Part shown: piece by piece, positions 1 through 6,454 of the stretch
How the letters are laid out: every line of letters begins with the position of its first letter
Numbering within the stretch: the first letter of the stretch is position 1
DNA from: a bacterium
GTDB taxonomy: Bacteria > UBA9089 > UBA9088 > JAGUXG01
Assembly: GCA_030018505.1 (NCBI GenBank)
Contig: JASEHO010000082.1
Location: forward strand, 1 to 6,942
Direction of reading: 5' to 3'
Length of the DNA stretch: 6,942 bases
Notes under the pieces: generated by a model
The model's database searches: none
What the model saw: the letters and a program-made list of their open reading frames with translations, nothing else
Told to the model about the DNA's origin: nothing
Program-made: the position numbers and the translations under genes

Positions 1-59
1 AAAATTTCAACTTATAGGAAGCTAATTTTTTGCAAACCAATTTTTATTGGGTATACCAT

Positions 60-82
60 ACTTCAAATGAGTAAAGTGTTAC
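60..82 (-). repeat. Dispersed 23-bp repeat, type A, copy 1
   Basis: On the minus strand this reads GTAACACTTTACTCATTTGAAGT when joined across its length, one base different from the copy at 6333 at two sites (C to T at base 13, C to T at base 17). It overlaps the last codon position of the HD gene: the TAA in GTAAC is that gene's stop. The element presumably continues past the left edge of the window. Confidence 0.75.
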
Positions 83-2268
83 TCTTTCGGATACTCCACC
101 CTTGCATGGAATAGACTGGTAAGTATATGGACAAATGAGAGAAAGATTTTCGTCAGGTCTTTTAGGGTCAGGTCGCACTCATCTAACTCTCCTGAAACAA
201 ATTTTTCCTTGATAATCTGCCTGACTAAATGCTCTATGCGGGCAGGTGAAGGCTTTTCCAGGGTACGGGATGTTGTTTCTACGCTATCAGCCAACATTAT
301 AATCCCTGCCTCCTTTGTCTGGGGCTTTGGCCCAAAATACCGATATTCTTCTACATTGGGCTCTTCCCCTTTCTCCCTTGCCTGATGATAAAAGTAGGTC
401 ATTACAGAGGTTCCATGGTGCTGTCCGATAATCTCAACAATCTCAAACGGCATCTTTTTTGCCTTAGCAATATCAATGCCTCTCTGAATATGGGACCTTA
501 GAACTGTAGCTGAAAGAGTCGGTTTTATCTCAGAATGATCATTCTTATCCCTTTGGTTTTCTGAAAAATATCCAGGGTTTACTATCTTGCCTACATCATG
601 GTAGTAGGCTGCTACCCTTGCCAACAATGGGTTTGCGCCGACTGAAGATGCAGAAGACTCCGCCAAATTTCCAACTAAGAGCGAGTGGTGATATGTGCCT
701 GGTGCCTCAAGAAATAGGTCCCTGAGCAAGGGTGTATTCAGATCAGAGAGCTCAAAGAGCTTGAAGTTGGTGGTAAGAAGAAAATAGTTTTCAAATAAGG
801 GGAGCGTTCCTATGACTACCCAATAGACAATGAGGCCATTAAGAATTCCTAAGATAGGTTTTGATCTTAAGGTCAAGGCTATTGGTTCTTGAGAGATGAA
901 TTGAAAAGCAAGGAGTATGGCACAATTTATCAATGCTACTACCAATCCAATCTTTGCTATTTTGCCCCTTGTCCTTGCAAAGGGAATGACAAAAATGGCA
1001 AAAAGCCCGGAAAGAAAGAATAAAAGCGCCATCTCAATCTTGGAGGAAAACATAATGCCCATAAAAAGGCTGAGGAGACTGGTAAAGAATATAGCCAATC
1101 CCTCAGAGAAGAAAAAGGCAATAAGAAGCGCAGATGCCGCAAATGGAAAAAGGTATATTGCCCACCCTGGTGCATAATTTAACAAGAGTCTGGCAAAACC
1201 TATTGTCACTACCGCAATCAAAAGAAATGCAAGAATCTTTCTCTTGTTTGTCAATAACTCCTTTTGATATGTAGCAAGATAGAGGGCAAACCCTGTGAAG
1301 CAAAGAAGGAGAAGGACGAAAAAGCCAATGTAGGTATTTGTATTGGCATCTTTTTTCATTTCTGCTATAGCCGCCAGCTTCCTCTCTGTCATTCTGTCTA
1401 TCACTTCACCTTCTCCCACAATCTTTTCACCGCTTTTGACAAGAATCTTTACAGGAAGAATTCTCATCTTTAGCCCTTCTTTCTCTGCGATTGTTGCTCT
1501 CTCATTAAACTTGAGATTTGGCTCTAAATAGCTTCTGGCTATGTTCCAAGAAAGCTCAGAAAGGTTAGAAAAGGGCGGCAGGGAAAGATTCAATTCTTTT
1601 GCTGTCTGTCTTTTTATCTCTGAAAAAAGGTATATCTCTTCTGTGCTATGGATTATTCTCTCTTCCTCAACCATCTTTTCTGATCTCTGCTCTATCTTTA
1701 TTCCCTTTTTTAGATCTTCAGAGATTGCTCTTCTCTTATCATTATATATTCCCTTTCCAAAACAGATGCTTACCATTCTTTTGGTATCTTCCTCTACTGC
1801 CCTCAAGCCTTCTCCTTTCAGCTTAAATAGAGCATCTGCATCTTCTTTTTTAAGGGAGGTTGGAATCGCTTTCTTTATCTGGCTCTGTTTTTCTGCATCA
1901 CTCTTCCTTGAGTCCTGTAGTTTTTCTATCTTTGAAAAGAGGCTGTTCACCTTCTTTAAGGCAGGGGGCAAGACCTTAAGATTTAATGTCCAGATTGGAA
2001 GAAGCTGCCTGGTTTCTTTTTCTATATTAGCTTCTGTAGCTTCTTCATCTATTACCCAAAAGTCTCTTTCTGCCATTTGGAAGGATCTTGAGACATCTCT
2101 TTCTTTCTGATATTTTAAGACAAAAGGCTCTGGCAGGAAAGAGATGAAGATAAGGAGAAAGGCGATTATCAACAAGAGGCTATAGGCAATCTTTTTCCCA
2201 GTATAAAGGATAAAGGAGTGTTTTAGCGCTTCCTTTGTTCTTTCGATAAAAGGGCTTGTTTCAGACAT
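79..2268 (-). CDS. pgpH: 7TM-HD family phosphohydrolase, probable cyclic-di-AMP phosphodiesterase (PgpH type)
   Basis: A 729-residue membrane protein with the full architecture of the 7TMR-HD family. A first membrane segment lies near residues 28-48. It is followed by a large charged region (about 50-310) matching the extracytoplasmic 7TMR-HDED domain, then seven hydrophobic segments (about 314-493), then a cytoplasmic HD domain (about 520-700). All expected metal ligands are visible: the YHHS motif (H527/H528), HD at 557-558 in HDVGK, H593 in RSH, HH at 617-618 in GQHHGT, and D661 in LADSVE. Characterised members such as Listeria PgpH hydrolyse c-di-AMP to pApA, and the complete site suggests an active enzyme. 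Signal sensing by the outer domain is inferred from the family. The ATG shares its A with the stop of the isomerase gene and has no Shine-Dalgarno sequence, so translation is probably coupled. The stop codon lies inside a dispersed repeat at 60-82. Substrate specificity cannot be proved from sequence. Confidence 0.93.
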   Translation of the reverse strand: MSETSPFIERTKEALKHSFILYTGKKIAYSLLLIIAFLLIFISFLPEPFVLKYQKERDVSRSFQMAERDFWVIDEEATEANIEKETRQLLPIWTLNLKVLPPALKKVNSLFSKIEKLQDSRKSDAEKQSQIKKAIPTSLKKEDADALFKLKGEGLRAVEEDTKRMVSICFGKGIYNDKRRAISEDLKKGIKIEQRSEKMVEEERIIHSTEEIYLFSEIKRQTAKELNLSLPPFSNLSELSWNIARSYLEPNLKFNERATIAEKEGLKMRILPVKILVKSGEKIVGEGEVIDRMTERKLAAIAEMKKDANTNTYIGFFVLLLLCFTGFALYLATYQKELLTNKRKILAFLLIAVVTIGFARLLLNYAPGWAIYLFPFAASALLIAFFFSEGLAIFFTSLLSLFMGIMFSSKIEMALLFFLSGLFAIFVIPFARTRGKIAKIGLVVALINCAILLAFQFISQEPIALTLRSKPILGILNGLIVYWVVIGTLPLFENYFLLTTNFKLFELSDLNTPLLRDLFLEAPGTYHHSLLVGNLAESSASSVGANPLLARVAAYYHDVGKIVNPGYFSENQRDKNDHSEIKPTLSATVLRSHIQRGIDIAKAKKMPFEIVEIIGQHHGTSVMTYFYHQAREKGEEPNVEEYRYFGPKPQTKEAGIIMLADSVETTSRTLEKPSPARIEHLVRQIIKEKFVSGELDECDLTLKDLTKIFLSFVHILTSLFHARVEYPKE

Positions 2269-2270
2269 TA
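2266..2270 (-). other. TAATG stop-start overlap between isomerase and HD genes
   Basis: Read on the minus strand, the isomerase stop TAA (2270-2268) and the HD gene start ATG (2268-2266) share one A. No purine-rich Shine-Dalgarno sequence precedes the ATG; the upstream bases read TTTAACCGAATATA. This arrangement is typical of termination-reinitiation coupling. It fixes the start of the HD gene and shows that the two genes are co-transcribed. Confidence 0.85.
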
Positions 2271-2999
2271 TATTCGGTTAAATAGAGAGGAAAATCTTTT
2301 TGGAGAGACCAGAAACTCTAATTTTTCTATATCAGCAACCAGACTATACATAGGAATGGCTTTCTTAAAGCCTATATCCTCAAAGTTTGTTGGTTGAAGC
2401 TGTCTGATTTCAGGAATAGTAGGGTATCTTGGGTTTTTTACCCAGCCAGACAAGGTTCTGTAGTATGCCCCTCCCTTCTTTTCTTTGTAAGCACCATAGG
2501 ATGAGGAGAAGCTGGCACAAACCCAGTTTGCCATTTTTAGTGGTTCATTGGATGGGTTTATGGTGATATGACCGTAGTTTGGTGGGATAATAACCTTATC
2601 AGAAGCACCTGCCCTTACAAAGTAGAAATCCGTCAGGTCTTCTTTCTGCATAAAGTAGATAGCCTCTCCCTCTAAAACTTCATAAACCTCAGGATAGGAT
2701 ATGCCTTCTTCTGCCAGCGGATGGTAATGGCCTACTGTCTTTGTGTACTCCTTTCCAAGCATATTTGGCGGGATAATAGTAATGTCATACCGCAGATTTT
2801 TGGCCTTCATCTTCTCCCTATCTTCATCCATAGCTACATCCCGATACATATAATAAAGCTCCATATCCTCTGCCATTTCTGCCCACTCCCTATCATAAAG
2901 AAGCTCTCTCATATCATTAAGCCTCCTTACATCTGGAACTGCCTTCTCAATTAAACTTAACATAGTCAACAGTATATGTATGATTTCATTGAAGGGCAA
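2268..2999 (-). CDS. Cupin-type glucose-6-phosphate isomerase (archaeal PGI family)
   Basis: Predicted to interconvert glucose 6-phosphate and fructose 6-phosphate in the cytoplasm, using a metal-dependent cupin site and not the usual PGI fold. Visible family marks are VRRLNDM (residues 24-30), GHYH with H91 and H93, PEVYEVLEG with E104, and GHITIN with H144. These four ligands match H88, H90, E97 and H136 of the Pyrococcus enzyme. An SSSYGA motif follows at about 165-170. The protein is about 243 residues against 189 in Pyrococcus. The extra length is a C-terminal tail from about residue 185 with no domain I recognise. The start is uncertain: the longest frame opens with TTG at 2999, and an ATG at 2963 would give 231 residues. 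Neither has a clear Shine-Dalgarno sequence. The longer form aligns better with the N-terminal part of the archaeal enzyme. The stop overlaps the start of the HD gene by one base. Confidence 0.87.
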   Translation of the reverse strand: MPFNEIIHILLTMLSLIEKAVPDVRRLNDMRELLYDREWAEMAEDMELYYMYRDVAMDEDREKMKAKNLRYDITIIPPNMLGKEYTKTVGHYHPLAEEGISYPEVYEVLEGEAIYFMQKEDLTDFYFVRAGASDKVIIPPNYGHITINPSNEPLKMANWVCASFSSSYGAYKEKKGGAYYRTLSGWVKNPRYPTIPEIRQLQPTNFEDIGFKKAIPMYSLVADIEKLEFLVSPKRFSSLFNRI

Positions 3000-3022
3000 G
3001 AAAATTTTGGCTACAAAAAGGT

Positions 3023-3048
3023 GTAACTATTCACCGAGATAGAAGTGC
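3023..3048 (+). repeat. Dispersed 26-bp repeat, type B, copy 1
   Basis: The sequence starts GTAACTATTCACCGAG and ends GAAGTGC. It matches the unit at 6455-6480 (opposite strand) at 23 of 26 bases. It shares the GTAAC...T.ACC...GAAGTG skeleton with the type A units. It lies 23 bases upstream of the TTG start proposed for the isomerase gene. Confidence 0.75.
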
Positions 3049-3060
3049 TTTTGAAGGAAA

Positions 3061-3130
3061 AAGGAGCGCCAGTTGCCAGAGCACCAGTAAAGATTTGTAA
3101 AAGCTGTTTTAACTGATGGCTGATAGCTGA
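3061..3130 (+). repeat. Composite spacer repeat: CACCAG block, TTTGTAAAAGC block, TGATRGC heptamers
   Basis: Three parts are visible. Bases 3061-3093 match the reverse complement of 4270-4310 at 31 of 33 positions once an 8-bp ACCAGAGC unit is left out. Bases 3094-3111 (TTTGTAAAAGCTGTTTTA) are an exact reverse complement of 4184-4201. Bases 3114-3130 hold the heptamer run TGATGGC-TGATAGC-TGA. Together they fill most of the purC-isomerase spacer. Confidence 0.7.
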
Positions 3131-3141
3131 ACACTTACTCT

Positions 3142-4167
3142 TTAGATACGATAATATTCCTGTATCTCGTTGATTATCTCCGAAAAGGAAGGCAGGTCAA
3201 ACCACCTTCTCTTTGTTATCTCATTGCAGGATGCCTGATATAGAGCAGAGACTAAGAAGAGAAGTCTTGCCGGTAAAGGTGGGGGTGTGCTTTTGACAGA
3301 CTCCTTCCATTCAATCTTCTCTTTTTTCTTTACTCTTTCTACCTCAGCAAACCACTCTGTCTCCCTGTAGAATATTCTGAGTAATTCTTTGCTCACAGGA
3401 AGCCCTGAGTAGGTGAATCTACACTCATCAAGGGTTCCGACAGCATCCACCAGAAGAAGATGCCTGTCTTTTGTAAATCCAAACTCAATCTTTCCATCAC
3501 AGTTCACCAATCCTATTGGCTCTATTTCTTGGGTAATTAGTTCATTCACCTTTGCAGTCAGCCTTTTAATCCCTTCTTTTTCTTCTTCAAGTAATCCGCA
3601 AATCTCTTTTGCCTCCTCCCAGGATATATACCTATCAAAAGATTCAAGCTTTGTGGAGACCTCTATAATAGGCAAAGAGAGGGCTTCTCCTTCTTTTGGC
3701 ATTGACGAAAGCCCCAAATCTTTCAAGGTTACGCTCCCTTCTTTCAGTCTTTTGATCAGGCTTGAACCCTCAGGAAGATGATTTCTCCAGATTACTTCAA
3801 GAGGAATTAAGAAGTTTCCCTTCCTGGCTTTATAAACCGAATAATCATATTCTTTGAGACTCGCCTCAGGTTTTAATACCTGAACAAGTTTTACCTCCAT
3901 AAGATTAGAGGCAGTCTTTAGCTCATCCAAATACTTTGGCTTTCCATCTTCTATCAAGCCTAAATAATGGGTCTTTATCCCTAATTCTTCAAGTTTCTCA
4001 AAGAAGTAAGCAGAGATGATGCACAAAGCCTTTCCCTTTTCAGGAATGAGGTCTGGCATCTTGCCCCAATCAAAGACAGAGTATCTATCTGAAAAGCAGA
4101 ATCTGCCTCTACCTTCTGCGCCTTTTTTTGGCGGGTTTATAAGTATCAGATCTTTTACACTACCCAT
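3142..4167 (-). CDS. purC: Phosphoribosylaminoimidazole-succinocarboxamide (SAICAR) synthetase, long form
   Basis: Catalyses the ATP-dependent joining of aspartate to CAIR to form SAICAR in de novo purine synthesis. Visible motifs, in order, are KKGAEGRGRF (15-23), the SDRYSVFDWGKMPD block (26-39, equivalent to SDRISAFD), IPLEVIWRNHLPEGSSL (121-137, equivalent to vEvVvRnyl-GS), EVSTKLESFDRYI (169-181, equivalent to EfTTK-DH), IEFGF (227-231) and VDAVGTLDECRF (240-251). It has 341 residues, much longer than the roughly 237 of E. coli PurC and closer to long archaeal and fungal forms. The usual DE-TPD motif reads DAVGTLD here, an unusual but recognisable variant. The ATG at 4167 is the first in-frame ATG after an upstream stop, and no strong Shine-Dalgarno sequence precedes it (AACCAAGAAA). 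The gene is isolated from other purine genes in this window, and related inverted repeat blocks lie on both sides of it. Confidence 0.92.
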   Translation of the reverse strand: MGSVKDLILINPPKKGAEGRGRFCFSDRYSVFDWGKMPDLIPEKGKALCIISAYFFEKLEELGIKTHYLGLIEDGKPKYLDELKTASNLMEVKLVQVLKPEASLKEYDYSVYKARKGNFLIPLEVIWRNHLPEGSSLIKRLKEGSVTLKDLGLSSMPKEGEALSLPIIEVSTKLESFDRYISWEEAKEICGLLEEEKEGIKRLTAKVNELITQEIEPIGLVNCDGKIEFGFTKDRHLLLVDAVGTLDECRFTYSGLPVSKELLRIFYRETEWFAEVERVKKKEKIEWKESVKSTPPPLPARLLFLVSALYQASCNEITKRRWFDLPSFSEIINEIQEYYRI

Positions 4168-4178
4168 TTTCTTGGTTA

Positions 4179-4202
4179 TTTTGTAAAACAGCTTTTACAA
4201 AA
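4179..4202. repeat. Perfect 10-bp inverted repeat upstream of purC
   Basis: TTTTGTAAAA (4179-4188), a 4-base CAGC loop, then TTTTACAAAA (4193-4202), with arms exactly complementary. It lies 12 to 35 bases upstream of the purC ATG, so it could fold in the purC leader or serve as an operator. Most of it recurs in the opposite orientation at 3094-3111, so a repeat origin is at least as likely as a purC-specific regulatory role. Confidence 0.6.
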
Positions 4203-4210
4203 AAATATGG

Positions 4211-4233
4211 TTAACACTTTACCCATTTGAAGT
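4211..4233 (+). repeat. Dispersed 23-bp repeat, type A, copy 2
   Basis: Reads TTAACACTTTACCC followed by ATTTGAAGT. It differs from the copy at 6333 at two positions (first base, and T for C at base 17). It lies in the spacer between the EF-G-like gene and purC, next to the heptamer hairpin at 4236-4304. Confidence 0.75.
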
Positions 4234-4235
4234 AA

Positions 4236-4304
4236 CACCAGTGCACCAGTCATCAGTCACCAGTTAAATTCTTTGCTGGTGCTCTGGCAACTGGTGCTCT
4301 GGTG
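4236..4304. repeat. Heptamer-built hairpin (CACCAGT / ACTGGTG)
   Basis: The left arm is a run of CACCAGT-type heptamers (4236-4242, 4244-4250, CATCAGT 4251-4257, CACCAGT 4258-4264). The right arm holds CTGGTG at 4276-4281, 4291-4296 and 4299-4304. CACCAG 4258-4263 pairs with CTGGTG 4276-4281 around a 12-base loop, 4244-4250 pairs with 4290-4296, and 4236-4241 pairs with 4299-4304, with a mismatched region between. No T tract follows on the minus strand, so it does not look like an intrinsic terminator. Confidence 0.7.
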
Positions 4305-4339
4305 CTCCTTTCTCTCTTCAAAAGCCTTCTGGCCTATAC

Positions 4340-6310
4340 TTACCCTTCCTCCTTCTTCTTCTCCTCCAATATCTTTTCTGTAAGATGTGCCGGGACTTGT
4401 TCGTAGTGGGAGAATTTCATCGTGTATGAACCCCTTCCCTGGGTATGGGAACGCAAAGAAGTAGAGTATTTATACATCTCATACTGGGGAACAAGTGCCC
4501 TGACTACTTCTCCCTCAACTCCCTGAACCCTTCCCCTTCTGCCATTTATATCGCTGATAATATCCCCGGTATGCTCCTCAGTGGCAAAGACCTCTACCTC
4601 AAATATTGGCTCCAAAAGATAGGGTGAAGCCTTCTCAAAGGCATCCTTAAAGGCAAAACTGCCTGCAAGCTGGAAGGCAATATCCGAGGAATCAACCTCA
4701 TGAAAAGAACCATCATATAGCTTCACCTTCACCCATTTCACCGGGTATCCAGCCAGGACACCCTTATCTATAGCCTCCTTTACACCCTTTTCTATAGACG
4801 GGACATACTTGGCTGGGATTGCCCCTCCAAATATCTTGTTTTCAAAGACAAATGCCTCCTCTGAGTTAGGAGGAAGCGGCGTTATCTCCACTAAGGAATG
4901 GCCATACTGACCCCTACCGCCAGTTTGACGCTTATACTTTCCTTCACCTTTGGCACCTGTCCTGATTGACTCCCGATAAGGAATCTTTAGGTCTTCTACC
5001 TCAACATCTGCGGAAAATTTATTTTTTAGCTTGCTGAGCATTATCTCAAGGTGCAGTTCACCCATACCTGAGATTATTGTCTGAGAAAGCTCAGGGTCGT
5101 ATCTCATTGTAAATGTTGGGTCTTCTTCAACCAACTTATGAAGACCGTGACCCATCTTTTCTAAGTCATGCTTTGTCTTTGGGTTTATGGCAAAACTGAT
5201 AGCTGGCACAGGAAAACTGATGGGGTCAAAGACAATTAGAGAATGAGGGTCGCATATTGTATCAGAAACAGCAACTGCTTTAAGCTTTATAGCCACACCA
5301 ATATCTCCAGCATCAATAGTAGGTGTATCCTGTCTATTCTTTCCAAGCATATAACAGAGATGTCCTGCCTTCTCCTTTGTCCTTGTTCTCATATTGTATA
5401 TCTCTGCCCCATGCTCTATTTTGCCAGAAAAGATACGAATAAAGGTAAGCTCACCCAAATGTGGGTCAGAGAGAATCTTAAAAACTATTCCAGAAAATGG
5501 GTCATTTAACTTCTTTTCTATCAGATTTTCATTCTCATCTTTTCCAGAGGCTGGATAGGGTGAAGGAAGGAGCAAGACAATAGAATTCAGCAGTTCTATG
5601 GTGCCTATCTCTGTCAATCCAGAGCCACAAAGAACAGGAAAAATCTTTCTTTTGGCAATGCCCTCTTTTAGTCCATTAGCTACATCATTTAGGCTCAAAT
5701 TTCCTTCAGAAAGATACCTCTCAAAAAGCTCATCAGAGGTCTCAGCTATAGTCTCTATCAACACCTGCTTTGCTTTTTTTGTCTCTTCTTCTTGCGATTC
5801 TACCTCCAAAAGGTTGATTTGACCTGGAAGATATAGAGGCACTGCTTGTTTACTAAGCTTTTTCTGAATCTGTTCAACAGCCTTCTGCCAGTCCGCATTC
5901 TCCTTATCTAATTTGTTTATGAAGAAAAGACAGGGAAGGTTGTAACCTTGGGCTATCTTCCAGACAGTCTCTGTTCCTACCTCAACACCAGCTGCAGCAT
6001 CAACAAGCACAACTACGGCCTCTACCACCCGAAGGGCTTCCCTTACCTCACCGACAAAATCAGCATAGCCAGGTGTATCAAGAAGGTTTATCTTTGTTTC
6101 CTGCCATTTTATCCAGGCAAGGGCTGTGGAGATAGTCGTCTTTCTCTTTTTCTCTTCCTCATCAAAGTCAAGGATAGAAGAGCCAGCATCCACAGAGCCA
6201 AGCCTTTCTGTGGCACCAGCCTTTCTAATCATAGACTCAGCTAAGGATGTCTTCCCAGAGCCTTTATGTGAAATCAAGGCAACATTCCGTATCTTCTCTG
6301 CTGGATACAT
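4340..6310 (-). CDS. fusA: Elongation factor G-like translational GTPase (EF-G2 type)
   Basis: A 656-residue translational GTPase covering domains I to V of EF-G. GTP-binding motifs are visible: G1 SHKGSGKT (14-21), switch I KRKTTIS (55-61) with T59, G3 DTPGYADF (78-85), G4 NKLD (132-135) and a G5-like CGSG (228-231). Domain III carries GMGELHLEIM (415-424), domain IV carries RQTGGRGQYG (461-470) and the tip segment DGSFHEVDSSD (533-543), and domain V carries NGRRGRVQG (589-597). Canonical EF-G is about 690-700 residues; most of the missing length is in the G' insert after the G4 motif. The switch I sequence KRKTTI in place of ERGITI, and S-H-K in the P loop, point to the EF-G2-like family. 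Members of that family often coexist with a true FusA and have an unclear role. Translocase function is possible but not assured. The start is fixed by a strong Shine-Dalgarno sequence. No rpsL, rpsG or tuf lies nearby, consistent with a paralogue outside the str operon. Confidence 0.9.
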   Translation of the reverse strand: MYPAEKIRNVALISHKGSGKTSLAESMIRKAGATERLGSVDAGSSILDFDEEEKKRKTTISTALAWIKWQETKINLLDTPGYADFVGEVREALRVVEAVVVLVDAAAGVEVGTETVWKIAQGYNLPCLFFINKLDKENADWQKAVEQIQKKLSKQAVPLYLPGQINLLEVESQEEETKKAKQVLIETIAETSDELFERYLSEGNLSLNDVANGLKEGIAKRKIFPVLCGSGLTEIGTIELLNSIVLLLPSPYPASGKDENENLIEKKLNDPFSGIVFKILSDPHLGELTFIRIFSGKIEHGAEIYNMRTRTKEKAGHLCYMLGKNRQDTPTIDAGDIGVAIKLKAVAVSDTICDPHSLIVFDPISFPVPAISFAINPKTKHDLEKMGHGLHKLVEEDPTFTMRYDPELSQTIISGMGELHLEIMLSKLKNKFSADVEVEDLKIPYRESIRTGAKGEGKYKRQTGGRGQYGHSLVEITPLPPNSEEAFVFENKIFGGAIPAKYVPSIEKGVKEAIDKGVLAGYPVKWVKVKLYDGSFHEVDSSDIAFQLAGSFAFKDAFEKASPYLLEPIFEVEVFATEEHTGDIISDINGRRGRVQGVEGEVVRALVPQYEMYKYSTSLRSHTQGRGSYTMKFSHYEQVPAHLTEKILEEKKKEEG

Positions 6311-6314
6311 AATC

Positions 6315-6323
6315 CACCTCCTT
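6315..6323 (-). promoter_or_regulatory. Strong ribosome binding site of the EF-G-like gene
   Basis: On the minus strand AAGGAGGTG ends five bases before the ATG (6310-6308). This is a near-perfect anti-16S match at normal spacing and fixes the start. It is the only strong Shine-Dalgarno sequence seen at the four gene starts in the window. Its first AA overlaps the TAA stop of an eight-codon reading frame that begins inside the neighbouring repeat. Confidence 0.85.
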
Positions 6324-6332
6324 ATGTTATTT

Positions 6333-6355
6333 GTAACACTTTACCCATCTGAAGT
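6333..6355 (+). repeat. Dispersed 23-bp repeat, type A, copy 3
   Basis: GTAACACTTTACCC followed by ATCTGAAGT. This copy lies just upstream of the EF-G-like gene's Shine-Dalgarno sequence and forms the left end of the MITE-like element. Confidence 0.75.
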
Positions 6356-6363
6356 GGAATTCT

Positions 6364-6436
6364 GGTAATCGGTAATCAGTAATCGGTAAGAACCAATTGA
6401 CGCGTTCTCTTCACCGATAACCTGATTACCGATAGC
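6364..6436. repeat. Heptamer hairpin GGTAATC / GATTACC
   Basis: The left arm is a heptamer run GGTAATC-GGTAATC-AGTAATC-GGTAA (6364-6389). The right arm, 6410-6436, is its imperfect reverse complement. ATCGGTAATCA (6368-6378) pairs exactly with TGATTACCGAT (6423-6433), and the stem continues with small bulges toward a loop near 6390-6409. Confidence 0.7.
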
Positions 6437-6454
6437 CGACACCTGATTTCTATT

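Noticed and set aside
37..50. Possible terminator downstream of the HD gene (CCAAT, 4-base loop, ATTGG).
   Set aside because: The stem is only five pairs, two G-C, and only three T residues follow on the minus strand; too weak to call.
1541..2110. Plus-strand open frame of 189 codons opposite the HD gene.
   Set aside because: It lies wholly antisense to a gene with clear family motifs, is rich in Ser, Phe and Leu as expected for a shadow frame, and shows no recognisable domain.
2964..2972. TTGACT near the isomerase start as a -35 promoter box.
   Set aside because: It directly abuts the ATG at 2963 and leaves no room for a -10 box and leader before either likely start.
4151..4170. The purC start (TACACTACCCATTTTC on the plus strand) as a decayed type A repeat.
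   Set aside because: The similarity covers only about 14 bases with a 2-base gap and falls in AT-rich sequence, so chance is likely.
4236..4304. CACCAG-type runs as a CRISPR array.
   Set aside because: The units are 6-8 bp with no regular unique spacers, and no cas genes are present.
4236..4310. Hairpin between the EF-G-like gene and purC as an intrinsic terminator.
   Set aside because: It is long and imperfect, is built of repeats and has no T tract after it on the transcribed strand.
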